Assembly: GCF_013409985.1 (NCBI RefSeq)
Contig: NZ_JACCBY010000002.1
Coordinates: forward strand, 744,001-808,000
Direction: 5' to 3'
Source: Sphingomonas melonis
Lineage (GTDB): Bacteria; Pseudomonadota; Alphaproteobacteria; Sphingomonadales; Sphingomonadaceae
Length of the DNA: 64,000 nt
Shown here: positions 26,158 through 35,927 of the stretch, piece by piece
Numbering within the stretch: position 1 is the first letter of the stretch
How the letters are laid out: each line of letters opens with the position of its first letter
Notes under the pieces: model-generated
Database searches by the model: none
What the model was told of the DNA's origin: nothing
What the model saw: the letters and a program-made list of their open reading frames with translations, nothing else
Position numbers and translations under genes: made by a program

Positions 26158-26246
26158 TCCGCCCCGCTCCCGCGGCGTTCATGCGCCTGCGCCTAAAACG
26201 CGCCTGTTAATCAACGCGTTAACACCTGCGAAACATCTGGACCGTT

Positions 26247-26726
26247 ATGGACCGATTAATGCCAGCCAGGTTCAGCATCGCCGTCGACCCTCTGCGTCAC
26301 CTCGTCACCCTCACCATCGCGGGCTTCTACCTCGTGGAGGACGTCGATGCGCTGCGCGACGCCTATCGGGAGGCGCTGGGCCTGCTCCATTGCGGTCCCA
26401 ACCAGCACCTCACGCTGACCGACGCGGCAGGCATGCGCATCCAGAGCCGCGAGGTGGTCGAGGCGTTCGCAGGCATCGTGCGCGATCCGACGCTGCATTC
26501 GCGCCGCCTCGCCTTCGTCGTCGGCATGTCGCTGTCGCGCCAGCAGATGCGTCGCCTGCCCGAGCCGGGGCGCACCGGCGTCGGCTATTTTGCCGAACGC
26601 ACCGCCGCCGAGGCGTGGCTGTTCGAGGATTCGGTCATCGGCGCCCAAACAGTTTTTCAATATCGCCATGCGCCAGCTTCACCCATGTCGGGCGACCATG
26701 GTTGCACTGGCCCGAATGCGGCGTAG
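26247..26726 (+). CDS. Uncharacterised SpoIIAA/STAS-like protein overlapping mutL
   Basis: This 159-residue protein has no clear motif. The order FSIAVDPLRHLVTLTIAGFYLVEDVDAL, then LTLTDAAGMRIQSREVVEAFAGIV, then GYFAERTAAEAWLF resembles the strand-helix pattern of SpoIIAA/STAS-like small cytoplasmic proteins, a weak structural guess. No enzyme residues stand out. It follows the L9 terminator and has its own start. The last 30 codons (26635-26726) run antisense into the end of mutL. The true end may be correct, since no earlier stop exists in frame. Confidence 0.6.
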   Translation: MDRLMPARFSIAVDPLRHLVTLTIAGFYLVEDVDALRDAYREALGLLHCGPNQHLTLTDAAGMRIQSREVVEAFAGIVRDPTLHSRRLAFVVGMSLSRQQMRRLPEPGRTGVGYFAERTAAEAWLFEDSVIGAQTVFQYRHAPASPMSGDHGCTGPNAA

Positions 26727-28482
26727 CCTCCATCTCGCGGAGCAGGGCGTTCATCTCGGCGACGCCGAGCACCCGCCCTGCCCGTACCGAGCCATGGCAG
26801 GCCATCGTCCCCGCCACCGCATCGAGCCGTTCGCGCAGCGACAGCGCCTGATCGAAGGCGGCGAGTTCGTCCGCCAGATCGGTGACCAGCACCGTCGGAT
26901 CGGCCTGACCGAGCAGCGCCGGCGTCGCGCGCACCAGCATCGCGGTCGGCCCGAACCGTTCGAGGTCGAGGCCGAGTTCGGCGAGTTCGTCGGCCCGCGC
27001 CTCGAGCCGGTCGCAGGCCGGCTCCTCCAGCTCGACGACCTCGGGGATCAGCAGCGCCTGCGACGCGATCCGCCCGCCGGCAAGCGCGGCGCGCATCCGT
27101 TCGAGCACCAGCCGTTCATGCGCGGCATGCTGATCGACGAGCACCAGCCCGTCCTCCGCCTCGGCGACGATATAGGTCTTGGCGACCTGTCCGCGCGCGA
27201 CGCCGAGCGGATGCGACGCGGTCTGCGGCGGCGGCGCCCAGGCCGGTTCCGCACGCGCGGCGGGCGGCACGGTGAAGAAGGTCGGCCGATAGTCGCGCAC
27301 GCGCCCGGAGAGCGCCTCTCCTTCGGGAGCAACCGGTAAACCGTATCCCGACGGGTTCAGGTCAGGCTGGGAGCCTAGCCAGCCGGCTGCCCCCAACGGC
27401 GGGGAACTTGCCGGACTTTGCGTCTGCCACATCTGCAACGCGTCTTCGCTTGGCCGCTGCACGCTGCGATGCCCCGCGGCATCGAGCGCCCGCCGCAGCC
27501 CCGAGACGATCAGTCCGCGCACCAGCGCCGGATCGCGGAAACGCACCTCGGTCTTCGCGGGATGGACGTTGACGTCGACCTCGCTCGCCGGCACGTCGAG
27601 GAACAGCGCCACCACCGCATGGCGGTCGCGCGGCAGCATCTCGGCATAGGCGCCGCGGATCGCGCCCATCAGCAACCGGTCGCGCACCGGCCGGCCGTTG
27701 ACGAACAGATATTGATGATCGGCGACGCCGCGATTGTAGGTCGGAATGCTCGCCACCCCGCCGAGCACCAACGGCCCGGCGTCGGTCGGCCGCTCCAGGT
27801 CGATCGGCACCGCATTGTCGGCGAGCGCGCGATCGGTTAGCGCCGCGACGCGCGCCGGCCGCTCCTCCGCCTGCGTCACCGCCAGCGCGCGCCGGCCGTC
27901 GTGTTCGAGCGTGAAGGCGATGTCGCAACGCGCCATCGCCAGCCGCCGCACCGCGTCGAGGCAGGCGGCATATTCGGCGCGCGGCGAACGCAGGAACTTG
28001 CGCCGCGCGGGCACCCGCCCGAACAGCCCCTCGACGATCACCCGCGTCCCCGGCGGCAGCGCGGCGGGGCCCTCGCGGACCAGCGCGCCATTGTCGACGG
28101 TCCGCGCCCAGCCTTCCGCGCCGGCGATTCGGCTCTCGATCGTCAGCCGCGCGACGCTGGCGATCGACGGCAGCGCCTCGCCCCGGAAGCCGAGCGTCGC
28201 GACCATTTCGATCGCGCCCTCGTCGCCGACCAGCGAATCCGGCAGTTTCGACGTGGCGTGCCGTTCGAGCGCCAAAGCCATGTCGGCGGGGGTCATGCCG
28301 CAGCCGTCGTCAGCCACCTCGATGCGGGAAAGGCCGCCTTCGGAAAGGGTTATCGCGATCCGCGAGGCCCCCGCGTCGATCGCATTCTCCACCAGTTCCT
28401 TCAACGCGCTGGCGGGCCTTTCCACCACTTCACCGGCAGCGATACGGTTGACGAGATGTTCAGGCAGACGGCGTATTGACAC
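26635..28482 (-). CDS. mutL: DNA mismatch repair protein MutL
   Basis: This 615-residue ATPase couples MutS mismatch recognition to strand incision and excision. The GHKL N-terminal domain contains IAAGEVVERPASALKELVENAIDAGAS, VADDGCGM and TLGFRGEALPSIASVARL. DVNVHPAKTEVRF marks the transducer domain near residue 300. After a Pro/Ala-rich linker the C-terminal dimerisation domain has QVAKTYIVAE...LVLVDQHAAHERL. No DQHAX2EX4E endonuclease motif is complete beyond DQHAAHERL. Its promoter region is divergent from mreB. Confidence 0.97.
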   Translation of the reverse strand: MSIRRLPEHLVNRIAAGEVVERPASALKELVENAIDAGASRIAITLSEGGLSRIEVADDGCGMTPADMALALERHATSKLPDSLVGDEGAIEMVATLGFRGEALPSIASVARLTIESRIAGAEGWARTVDNGALVREGPAALPPGTRVIVEGLFGRVPARRKFLRSPRAEYAACLDAVRRLAMARCDIAFTLEHDGRRALAVTQAEERPARVAALTDRALADNAVPIDLERPTDAGPLVLGGVASIPTYNRGVADHQYLFVNGRPVRDRLLMGAIRGAYAEMLPRDRHAVVALFLDVPASEVDVNVHPAKTEVRFRDPALVRGLIVSGLRRALDAAGHRSVQRPSEDALQMWQTQSPASSPPLGAAGWLGSQPDLNPSGYGLPVAPEGEALSGRVRDYRPTFFTVPPAARAEPAWAPPPQTASHPLGVARGQVAKTYIVAEAEDGLVLVDQHAAHERLVLERMRAALAGGRIASQALLIPEVVELEEPACDRLEARADELAELGLDLERFGPTAMLVRATPALLGQADPTVLVTDLADELAAFDQALSLRERLDAVAGTMACHGSVRAGRVLGVAEMNALLREMEATPHSGQCNHGRPTWVKLAHGDIEKLFGRR

Positions 28483-28618
28483 CGCGCAAGCTCTATACCA
28501 AGCGAACGCATCCCGCGAGCCCCTCCGCTAGACGTGACGAACTTCGTGACCCCACGGTCTGCGGCGGATCTCATGGAACCCCTGTGTCTCGAACACGCGT
28601 CCCGCATACGGAACCTAG

Positions 28619-29665
<1,047 letters not shown>

Positions 29666-29707
29666 GCCAAGGGCATTCTTTCACACGAGACGGGGGGACA
29701 TCGGCGC

Positions 29708-30622
29708 ATGGCGCCTGCCCGCGACCGTCGCACGGGTTTCTCGCGGCGACGGCAGTATAGTGCGTTCTTCGGCTACGTGCTCGCAGTGGCGGGTGCGGTG
29801 GTCGGTGCCGCATTGCTCGTCGCCTCCATCTTCAATCCGCCGGCGTTCAGCGCCGCGCGGATGGCGGTGGCCAGCCTGACCGCGCCCGTCGCCAGCGTCC
29901 TCGACGCCGGCGTCGACGCGGTCGCGTCGGTGCCCAGGGCGATCGGCACCTGGATCCACGTCCATGGCGAGAACGCTGAACTGCGCGCCGAGACCAAGCG
30001 TTACCGGGCGATGCTGACCCGGGCGCGGATCATCGCCTATGACAATCGCCGCCTGCGCGCGCTGCTCGCGGTGCGCGACCGCACGCCCGAACCCGTCGTT
30101 GCGGCGCGGCTGGTCGGCTCGACCGCATCGAGCGGCCGCCGCTTCGCGCTGCTCGACGCCGGGCGCGTCCAGGGCGTGACGCCGGGCATGCCGGTGCGCG
30201 GGCCCGAGGGGCTGGTCGGGCGCGTGCTCGAATCGGGGCCGCTCGCCGCGCGCGTGCTGCTGGTCACGGATCCCGACAGCCTGGTGCCGGTCCGCCGCAC
30301 CCGCGACGGCATGCCGGCGATCGCTGCCGGCCGCGGCGACGGCCGCGTCGACATCCGCTCGGTCAACGCCGCCAACGTCCGCTTCCGGGCCGGCGACATG
30401 TTCGTCACCTCGGGCACCGGCGGCCTCTACGCGCCCGGCGTCCCGGTCGCACAGGTCGAGGCCAATGGTGCCGACAGCGTGCTCGCCGTGCCCTTCGCCG
30501 CGCCCGACGCGCTCGACTTCGCATTGGTCGAACGGCCGTTCATGCCGTTGCCGCCACCCCGACCGCCGCGCGCGGCCGCACCACCCCCCGCGACGCCGGC
30601 CACGCCCGCGCCAGCGCGCTGA
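29708..30622 (+). CDS. mreC: Rod shape-determining protein MreC
   Basis: This 304-residue bitopic membrane protein links MreB to PBP2 and RodA. A short basic N-terminus is followed by one helix (GYVLAVAGAVVGAALLVASIF, residues 22-42), a coiled-coil segment (HGENAELRAETKRYRAMLTRA), and the periplasmic beta-domain with ARLVGSTASSGRRFALLDAGRVQGVTPGMPVRGPEGLVGRV. The last 35 residues are Pro/Ala-rich and probably disordered. It follows mreB by 42 bases. Confidence 0.95.
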   Translation: MAPARDRRTGFSRRRQYSAFFGYVLAVAGAVVGAALLVASIFNPPAFSAARMAVASLTAPVASVLDAGVDAVASVPRAIGTWIHVHGENAELRAETKRYRAMLTRARIIAYDNRRLRALLAVRDRTPEPVVAARLVGSTASSGRRFALLDAGRVQGVTPGMPVRGPEGLVGRVLESGPLAARVLLVTDPDSLVPVRRTRDGMPAIAAGRGDGRVDIRSVNAANVRFRAGDMFVTSGTGGLYAPGVPVAQVEANGADSVLAVPFAAPDALDFALVERPFMPLPPPRPPRAAAPPPATPATPAPAR

Positions 30623-30639
30623 GCGGGCGAGAGGCGCGC

Positions 30640-31164
30640 ATGTCCCGCTACACCATCGACTATCGCCCCTTCGAACTGCCGCTGCCGCCCGGCCGCGCCC
30701 GCGCGCTGCCGTGGATGAGCGTGCTCGGCGCCTCCGCGGTCACGGCGGTGGTGCCGGTCGTCGCCAGCCTCGCGCTGATGCCGCCGCTCGGGCTGCTGCT
30801 GCTGCTCACCTGGCGGCTGCTCGCCCGTTTCGCGCTGCGGCCATGGGCGGCGGCGCCGCTCGGCCTGTTCGACGATCTGGTCAGCGGCCAGCCGCTCGGC
30901 TCGGCGGTGCTGCTCTGGTCGCTCTGCTTCATCGCCATCGACCTGATCGAGCAGCGGCTCGTGTTCCGCGATTTCTGGCAGGACTGGTTGATCGCCAGCG
31001 GCGCGATCGCCTTCTGCCTCACCGTCGGCCGCTGGATCGCGCTGCCCCTCGGCGCGCATGTCGATCCCGTGCTATTGGCGCAGATCGTGATGACCGTGAT
31101 GCTCTTCCCCCTGGCGGTCCGCATGGTCGCCTGGATCGACCGCAAGCGGGGCGATGCCGCATGA
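30640..31164 (+). CDS. mreD: Rod shape-determining protein MreD
   Basis: This 174-residue inner-membrane protein has about five predicted helices, including LGASAVTAVVPVVASLALM, GLLLLLTWRLLARFALR, GSAVLLWSLCFIAIDLI and LAQIVMTVMLFPLAVRMVAWI. Sequence conservation of MreD is low. The call rests on hydrophobicity, size and position between mreC and mrdA. Its stop overlaps the mrdA start (ATGA). Confidence 0.88.
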   Translation: MSRYTIDYRPFELPLPPGRARALPWMSVLGASAVTAVVPVVASLALMPPLGLLLLLTWRLLARFALRPWAAAPLGLFDDLVSGQPLGSAVLLWSLCFIAIDLIEQRLVFRDFWQDWLIASGAIAFCLTVGRWIALPLGAHVDPVLLAQIVMTVMLFPLAVRMVAWIDRKRGDAA

Positions 31165-33263
31165 TGCGCCGCTCGCCCAAGATCGTCACCGAGGCGATGC
31201 AGACCTACAGCTTCTCGCGCCGGGCCTGGCTGCTCGGCACGGCGCAGGCCGGGGTCGGCGTGCTGCTCGCCGCGCGGATGGGCTGGCTGGCGATCGCGCA
31301 GAACGAGAAATACAATCTCCTTGCCGAGAGCAACCGCGTCAACCTGACGATGATCCCGCCGCGGCGCGGCTGGATCATCGACCGCCACGGCGCGCCGATC
31401 GCCAACAACCGCACCGATTTCCGCATCGACATCATCCCCGACCGGCTGGAGGGCGGCGACGCCGGTCGCGACCGTGTGCTCGGCCTGCTCGCGCGGCTGC
31501 TCGACCTGACCGCGGACGACGTCGAGCGGATCAAGATCGACCTCAAGGGCGCGGCCGGTTTCCAGCCCGTCCAGGTCGCCGAGAACATCAGCTGGGACCG
31601 GTTCGCCGCGATCAGCCTGCGCCAGCCCGAACTGCCTGGCGTCGCGCCGACCCGCGGCTTCGCGCGCGCCTATCCCGCCGGCGCGGCGGTGGCGCACCTC
31701 ACCGGCTATGTCGGCGCCGCCAATGCCGAGCAGTTCAAGAAGACGCGCGACCCGCTGCTCGTCACCCCTGGCTTCAAGCTCGGCAAGGATGGCCTCGAAA
31801 AGCAGCTCGAGGCGCAATTACGCGGCACCCCCGGCGCCAAGCGCGTCGAGGTGACCGCGCGCGGCAAGGTCGTCGCCGAGCTGCCGACCCGCGCCGACGT
31901 CCCCGGCAAGACGCAGCGGCTGACGATCGATGCGGGCTTGCAGGAATATGCCGCGCGCCGGCTCGGCACCAATTCGGGCTCGACCGTGGTGATCGACTGC
32001 CGCACCGGCGAGATGCTGGCGATGGTGTCGATGCCCGCCTACGACCCCAACAGCTTCTCCGACGGGATCAGCCATCTCGAATGGAAGATGCTGTCCGACG
32101 ACGACCACGTGCCGCTGATGAACAAGGTGACGCAGGGCCTGTATCCGCCGGGTTCGACGGTGAAGCCGATGAACGGCCTCGCGCTGCTCGCCGCCGGCGT
32201 CGGCGCGCACGACCGCATCGTCTGCTCGGGCGCGCTGCGGGTCGGCACCGGCATCTTCCATTGCCACAAGAAGGGCGGCCATGGCCCGCTCGACCTCAAG
32301 GGCGCGATCGAGCAGAGCTGCGACATCTATTTCTACGAGATGATCCGCCGCCTCGGCTACGACAAGATCGCGCCGGTCGCGCGGATGGTCGGGCTCGGCC
32401 AGAAATTCGACCTGCCGATCGCCACCCAACGCTATGGCACCGTCCCCGATTCCGAATGGAAGCTGCGCAAGTACAAGCAGAACTGGACCGTCGCCGACGG
32501 CCTCAACGCGTCGATCGGCCAGGGCTATGTGCTCGCCAATCCGCTCCAGCTCGCGGTGATGGCGGCGCGCATCGCCTCGGGCCGTACGCTCCAGCCAAGC
32601 CTGCTCGCCAATCAGGTGCATCTCGACGCCCCGGCGCTGGCCGTCGACTCCGACCATCTCGCGATCGTCCGCGACGCGATGTACGGCGTCGTCAACCAGG
32701 GCGGCACCGGCGGCGCGGCGCGGCTGCTGGTGCCGGGCGTCGCAATCGCCGGCAAGACGGGCACCGCGCAGGTCCGCCGCATCACCATGGCCGAACGGCG
32801 CAGCACCGGCGTGATCAAGAACGGGCAATTGCCGTTCAAGATGCGCGACCACGCGCTGTTCGTCGGCTTCGCCCCTGCCGACAACCCGCGCTACGCGATG
32901 GCGGTGGTGCTCGAACACAATGGCCACACCGTCCGCAACCTCGACACGCCGATGATCGCCCGCGACACGATGACCTATCTGTTCGACCGCGAGCGCGCGA
33001 TGAAGAGCCTCGCCGATGTCGAACCGACCTGGGGCGGCGACATCGCCACCCGCATGGCGGCGCAGGCGGCGGACTATCGCGCCGCCCACGCGCCGCCGCC
33101 CGCCGCCAACGCGACCAAGACCGACGCCACCGTGCCGAGCGATTCGGACGCGGTCGAAGCGGCGACCGACCTCGCCAACCGGACGCAGGCGGCGCTCGCC
33201 GCCCCCGGCGCGGGCGGCGACACCGTCGCCGAGGATGGCACGACCGAACGGACCGAACCATGA
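31161..33263 (+). CDS. mrdA: Penicillin-binding protein 2
   Basis: This 700-residue monofunctional transpeptidase of the elongasome has one N-terminal helix (AGVGVLLAARMGWLAIA). The pedestal domain includes RVNLTMIPPRRGWIIDRHGAPIANN. The transpeptidase domain has nucleophile Ser332 in PGSTVKPM (SxxK), SCD in EQSCDIYFYE, and Lys532 in IAGKTGTAQV (KTG). The final 70 residues are Ala/Pro/Thr-rich and acidic, and probably disordered in the periplasm. The start ATG overlaps mreD, and the stop overlaps the rodA ATG. Confidence 0.97.
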   Translation: MMRRSPKIVTEAMQTYSFSRRAWLLGTAQAGVGVLLAARMGWLAIAQNEKYNLLAESNRVNLTMIPPRRGWIIDRHGAPIANNRTDFRIDIIPDRLEGGDAGRDRVLGLLARLLDLTADDVERIKIDLKGAAGFQPVQVAENISWDRFAAISLRQPELPGVAPTRGFARAYPAGAAVAHLTGYVGAANAEQFKKTRDPLLVTPGFKLGKDGLEKQLEAQLRGTPGAKRVEVTARGKVVAELPTRADVPGKTQRLTIDAGLQEYAARRLGTNSGSTVVIDCRTGEMLAMVSMPAYDPNSFSDGISHLEWKMLSDDDHVPLMNKVTQGLYPPGSTVKPMNGLALLAAGVGAHDRIVCSGALRVGTGIFHCHKKGGHGPLDLKGAIEQSCDIYFYEMIRRLGYDKIAPVARMVGLGQKFDLPIATQRYGTVPDSEWKLRKYKQNWTVADGLNASIGQGYVLANPLQLAVMAARIASGRTLQPSLLANQVHLDAPALAVDSDHLAIVRDAMYGVVNQGGTGGAARLLVPGVAIAGKTGTAQVRRITMAERRSTGVIKNGQLPFKMRDHALFVGFAPADNPRYAMAVVLEHNGHTVRNLDTPMIARDTMTYLFDRERAMKSLADVEPTWGGDIATRMAAQAADYRAAHAPPPAANATKTDATVPSDSDAVEAATDLANRTQAALAAPGAGGDTVAEDGTTERTEP

Positions 33264-34369
33264 CCCGCAGCCGCATCGTCCCCGAACCGATCGCGCGCCA
33301 GCCCTGGCGCGTCATCGCGCTGGTGGTGGCGATCGGCGCCTTCGGTCAGGTCGTGCTCTATTCCGCCGCAGGCGGCTCGGTGCATCCCTGGGCGCTGTCG
33401 CAGGGCATCCGCTTCTTCGTGCTGCTCGGCGCCGCGCTCGCCATCTCCTACGTGCCCGAGCGCATCTGGAAATCCTCGGCGCTGCCCGCCTATGTCGTGA
33501 TCGTCATCGCGCTGGTGCTGGTCGAGCTGGTCGGCGCGGTCCGTGGCGGCAGCCAGCGCTGGCTCGACGTCGGCATCAAGCTGCAACCGTCGGAGTTCAT
33601 GAAACCGGCGATCGTGCTTGCCTGCGCGCGCTTCTACGACATGCTGCCGCCCAACGAGACGCGGCGGTTCGGCGCGATCTGGCCCGCCGCGCTGCTGATC
33701 GGCATCCCCGCGGCGCTGATCGCCAAACAACCCGATCTCGGCACCGCGCTGATGGTCTGCGGCGGCGGGGTCGTCGTGATGTTCCTGGCGGGCGTGCCGA
33801 TGCGCCTGTTCATCGGCGGTGCGCTCGCGCTGGCGATCGCCGCGCCGCTCGCCTTCAATTACGTGCTGCACGATTATCAGCGCAACCGCGTGCTGATCTT
33901 CCTCGACCCCGAGAGCGACCCGCTGCGCACCGGCTATCACATCAGCCAGTCGAAGATCGCGATCGGCTCGGGCGGCATCTGGGGCAAGGGCTTCCTCAAC
34001 GGCACGCAGAGCCACCTCGATTACCTGCCCGAGGGGCACACCGACTTCGTCTTCGCGACGATGGCGGAGGAATGGGGCCTGGTCGGCGGCTGCCTGCTGA
34101 TCCTCGCCTTCATCCTGGTGGTGCGCTGGGGCGTCAACGTCGGCCAGCAGGCGACGAGCCGGTTCTCGCGTCTTACCGCTGCGGGGTTGGCGACGACGAT
34201 CTTCTTCTACGTCGCGATCAATCTGGCGATGGTGATGGGCCTGGCGCCGGTGGTCGGCATCCCCCTGCCCCTCGTCAGCTTCGGCAGTTCGGCGCAGATG
34301 ACGGTGCTGCTCTGCATCGGCATCCTGATGTCGATCGACCGCCAGAACCGGCGTGCGCTGCGCTGGTGA
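33260..34369 (+). CDS. rodA: Rod shape-determining protein RodA (SEDS glycosyltransferase)
   Basis: This 369-residue multi-pass protein polymerises lipid II into glycan during elongation with PBP2. SEDS motifs visible are RGGSQRWLDVGIKLQPSEFMKP, AKQPDLGTALM, SQSKIAIGSGGIWGKGFLNGTQSHLDYLPEGHTDFVFATMAEEWG and PLPLVSFGSSA. Asp in LPEGHTDF is in the family's catalytic region. It overlaps mrdA by four bases (ATGA). The operon ends here, and a hairpin oriented for the opposite strand follows. Confidence 0.97.
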   Translation: MTRSRIVPEPIARQPWRVIALVVAIGAFGQVVLYSAAGGSVHPWALSQGIRFFVLLGAALAISYVPERIWKSSALPAYVVIVIALVLVELVGAVRGGSQRWLDVGIKLQPSEFMKPAIVLACARFYDMLPPNETRRFGAIWPAALLIGIPAALIAKQPDLGTALMVCGGGVVVMFLAGVPMRLFIGGALALAIAAPLAFNYVLHDYQRNRVLIFLDPESDPLRTGYHISQSKIAIGSGGIWGKGFLNGTQSHLDYLPEGHTDFVFATMAEEWGLVGGCLLILAFILVVRWGVNVGQQATSRFSRLTAAGLATTIFFYVAINLAMVMGLAPVVGIPLPLVSFGSSAQMTVLLCIGILMSIDRQNRRALRW

Positions 34370-34370
34370 G

Positions 34371-34415
34371 AGAAAAAATGCCGCAGGTGCAAAAAAGGGT
34401 TTGCAACCTGCGGCA
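34371..34415 (-). terminator. Minus-strand intrinsic terminator just after rodA
   Basis: TGCCGCAGGTGCAAA (34379-34393) pairs with TTTGC-A-ACCTGCGGCA (34400-34415). Read on the minus strand the stem is followed by six Ts (A-tract 34373-34378), a textbook terminator. Read on the plus strand the run after it is CGACTGC, so it would stop RodA transcription less well. No minus-strand gene directly upstream (34420-34485) is apparent. Confidence 0.8.
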
Positions 34416-34485
34416 CGACTGCTAATTGGCCGCCTCCCGACGGGGCCGGCGCCTCTCCAAAGCGCCACCACACAGGCCAAGTCAT

Positions 34486-34561
<76 letters not shown>

Positions 34562-35409
34562 TTCTCCAGCGCAGAAAACCGTAGCATTTGACGAAGGCGG
34601 TGTGCGCGCGAGCTCGTCCTCGAGGTCAGGGTAGAGGCGCACGATCTCACCGCTCACCTCGATCGTCAGCGGCAGGGCCACCGAGTTGCCGGTCTTCGAC
34701 TGCACCAGCGCGATCTGCTTGCCCGGCTCATAGCCGCCCCACTCGATCCCGTGATGCTCCTGTCCCTCGGCGTCCTCATATCCGAACGCGTCCCAGACGC
34801 GCTGGCAGCATTCGAACGACAGCGCGGCAGCGCTTGCCATGGACTGGAAGCCCATCTGCCGCACTGGCGCGCGGTAGAAGGAACTGGACACTCTCAAGAG
34901 AGCGTTCGACGATGCGTGGATCGTAGCGACCAAAAGCGCAGACGAGGCACTCGACGCGTCGCAGAAGCACAAGGCGTGCGGCCGCGGGGAGGGCAAGGGC
35001 AAGGGCAGCGTGTTCTCGCGCAAAGCTGACCGTGCGCTGGAGGCATATGAAAACTGGCGCGTTGCCGCCCAAAAACCTGCACAAGATGATGGGCAGCAGG
35101 TTTGCCCACCTTCAGGCAGGCTCTCCCCCTGCCATAGGCGAGCTTCAGACCACTTCACCTTCGGGCCGCGCGGACTCGAGTGGTTGCTCCAACGTGGTCG
35201 GGGTTGTCACCCGTGTGATCGATACCGACGTAATTCGCCGGCCGCCGTTATCGAGCAGTTCGCCAGCCCGGTCGCGCCCGAGACGTTGCTCGGGTTGCCG
35301 CACCAACGATCGAAAACTTGGACAAGCCAATACGGCATGGCTCCGCAGGCTGAAAACGGAGGTCGAGCGAAACGTGCGGTCGCGCCCGTCGGCCTAAGGA
35401 TTATCCTCC
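34562..35409. other. Decayed integration region between tRNA-Lys and the DUF488 gene
   Basis: Apart from the integrase fragment, this 850-base stretch has no intact gene. A plus-strand frame, KELDTLKRAFDDAWIVATKSADEALDASQK through RKADRALEAYENW (about 34880-35090), looks protein-like but has a stop just before it, and its downstream part reads as unrelated sequence. It may be a second gene fragment of the lost element. Composition is less GC-skewed than the flanking core genes. Confidence 0.5.
34575..34890 (-). pseudogene. Tyrosine recombinase/integrase remnant
   Basis: On the minus strand APVRQMGFQSMASAAALSFECCQR resembles the segment of alphaproteobacterial phage-type integrases that carries the first catalytic Arg (usually ICFEWxQRPE). 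GGYEPGKQIALVQSKTGNSVALPLT matches the strand with catalytic Lys (HHKTG). The HxxR and Tyr motifs that should follow are absent, because the frame runs into the tRNA instead. No start, N-terminal SAM-like domain or intact full-length frame exists. It is a fragment of an element once integrated at tRNA-Lys. Confidence 0.7.
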
Positions 35410-35844
35410 TTACGCATAGAGGTCGACCACCTCCGCCCCCTCGCCCACCGCGTCGAGCAGGAGCGTGCGGTGGCAATGCTGCGGATCGCGTTCATAGCAG
35501 AGCAATGCGCTCGGCTTTTCCGCGGCGAGGCCGAGCATGATCGCCGCGGCCGCCTGCGCTTCGGGCAGTTCGAGTTGCTCCTCATACACCGCCTCCAGCG
35601 TCGCGACGTCACCCTTCTTCGCCGCGTCCCGGCCGCGCTTGGGCGTGCCGAGCGCCTTCAGGTGGACATAATCGATCCCCGCCTCGGCAAGGCTCGCCGC
35701 CAGCGACGATTTGGAAAAGCCCGGTCGGCGCGACAGCGGCAGCGCGCGCACGTCGATCACCCGCGCCACGCCCGCGCGCTGGAGCGCCGCGAGAAAGTCC
35801 GCCATCGTCGTGGCTTCGTAGCCGATCGTGTACACTGTGGTCAT
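35410..35844 (-). CDS. DUF488 family protein
   Basis: This 144-residue protein starts VYTIGYEATTMADFLAALQRAGVARVIDVRALPLSRRPGFSK, the DUF488 signature. It ends with LLCYERDPQHCHRTLLLDAV, a conserved Cys/His motif (CxxxxxxCHR). The biochemical role of the family is unknown, although the conserved Cys-His pair suggests catalysis or metal binding. Start MTTVYT at 35844 is chosen; MGPMTTVYT at 35853 is also possible. It is divergent from trmFO across an 83-base gap. Confidence 0.9.
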   Translation of the reverse strand: MTTVYTIGYEATTMADFLAALQRAGVARVIDVRALPLSRRPGFSKSSLAASLAEAGIDYVHLKALGTPKRGRDAAKKGDVATLEAVYEEQLELPEAQAAAAIMLGLAAEKPSALLCYERDPQHCHRTLLLDAVGEGAEVVDLYA

Positions 35845-35927
35845 CGGCCCCATGTAGGCATCGCCGGCGCTTGCCGGTATAGGGGCCGACCGGAGCCGGC
35901 CTCCCCTCCCCCATTCCACACGGCAGC

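Noticed and set aside
31154..33259. Apparent 700-codon N-terminal extension of rodA in the same frame
   Set aside because: The extension is an out-of-frame reading of mrdA. RodA begins at the ATG overlapping the mrdA stop, and the upstream part is Arg/Ala shadow sequence.
34562..35409. Intact prophage or genomic island at the tRNA
   Set aside because: Only a fragment of an integrase is present, with no structural, replication or cargo genes. Core genes resume after 850 bases.
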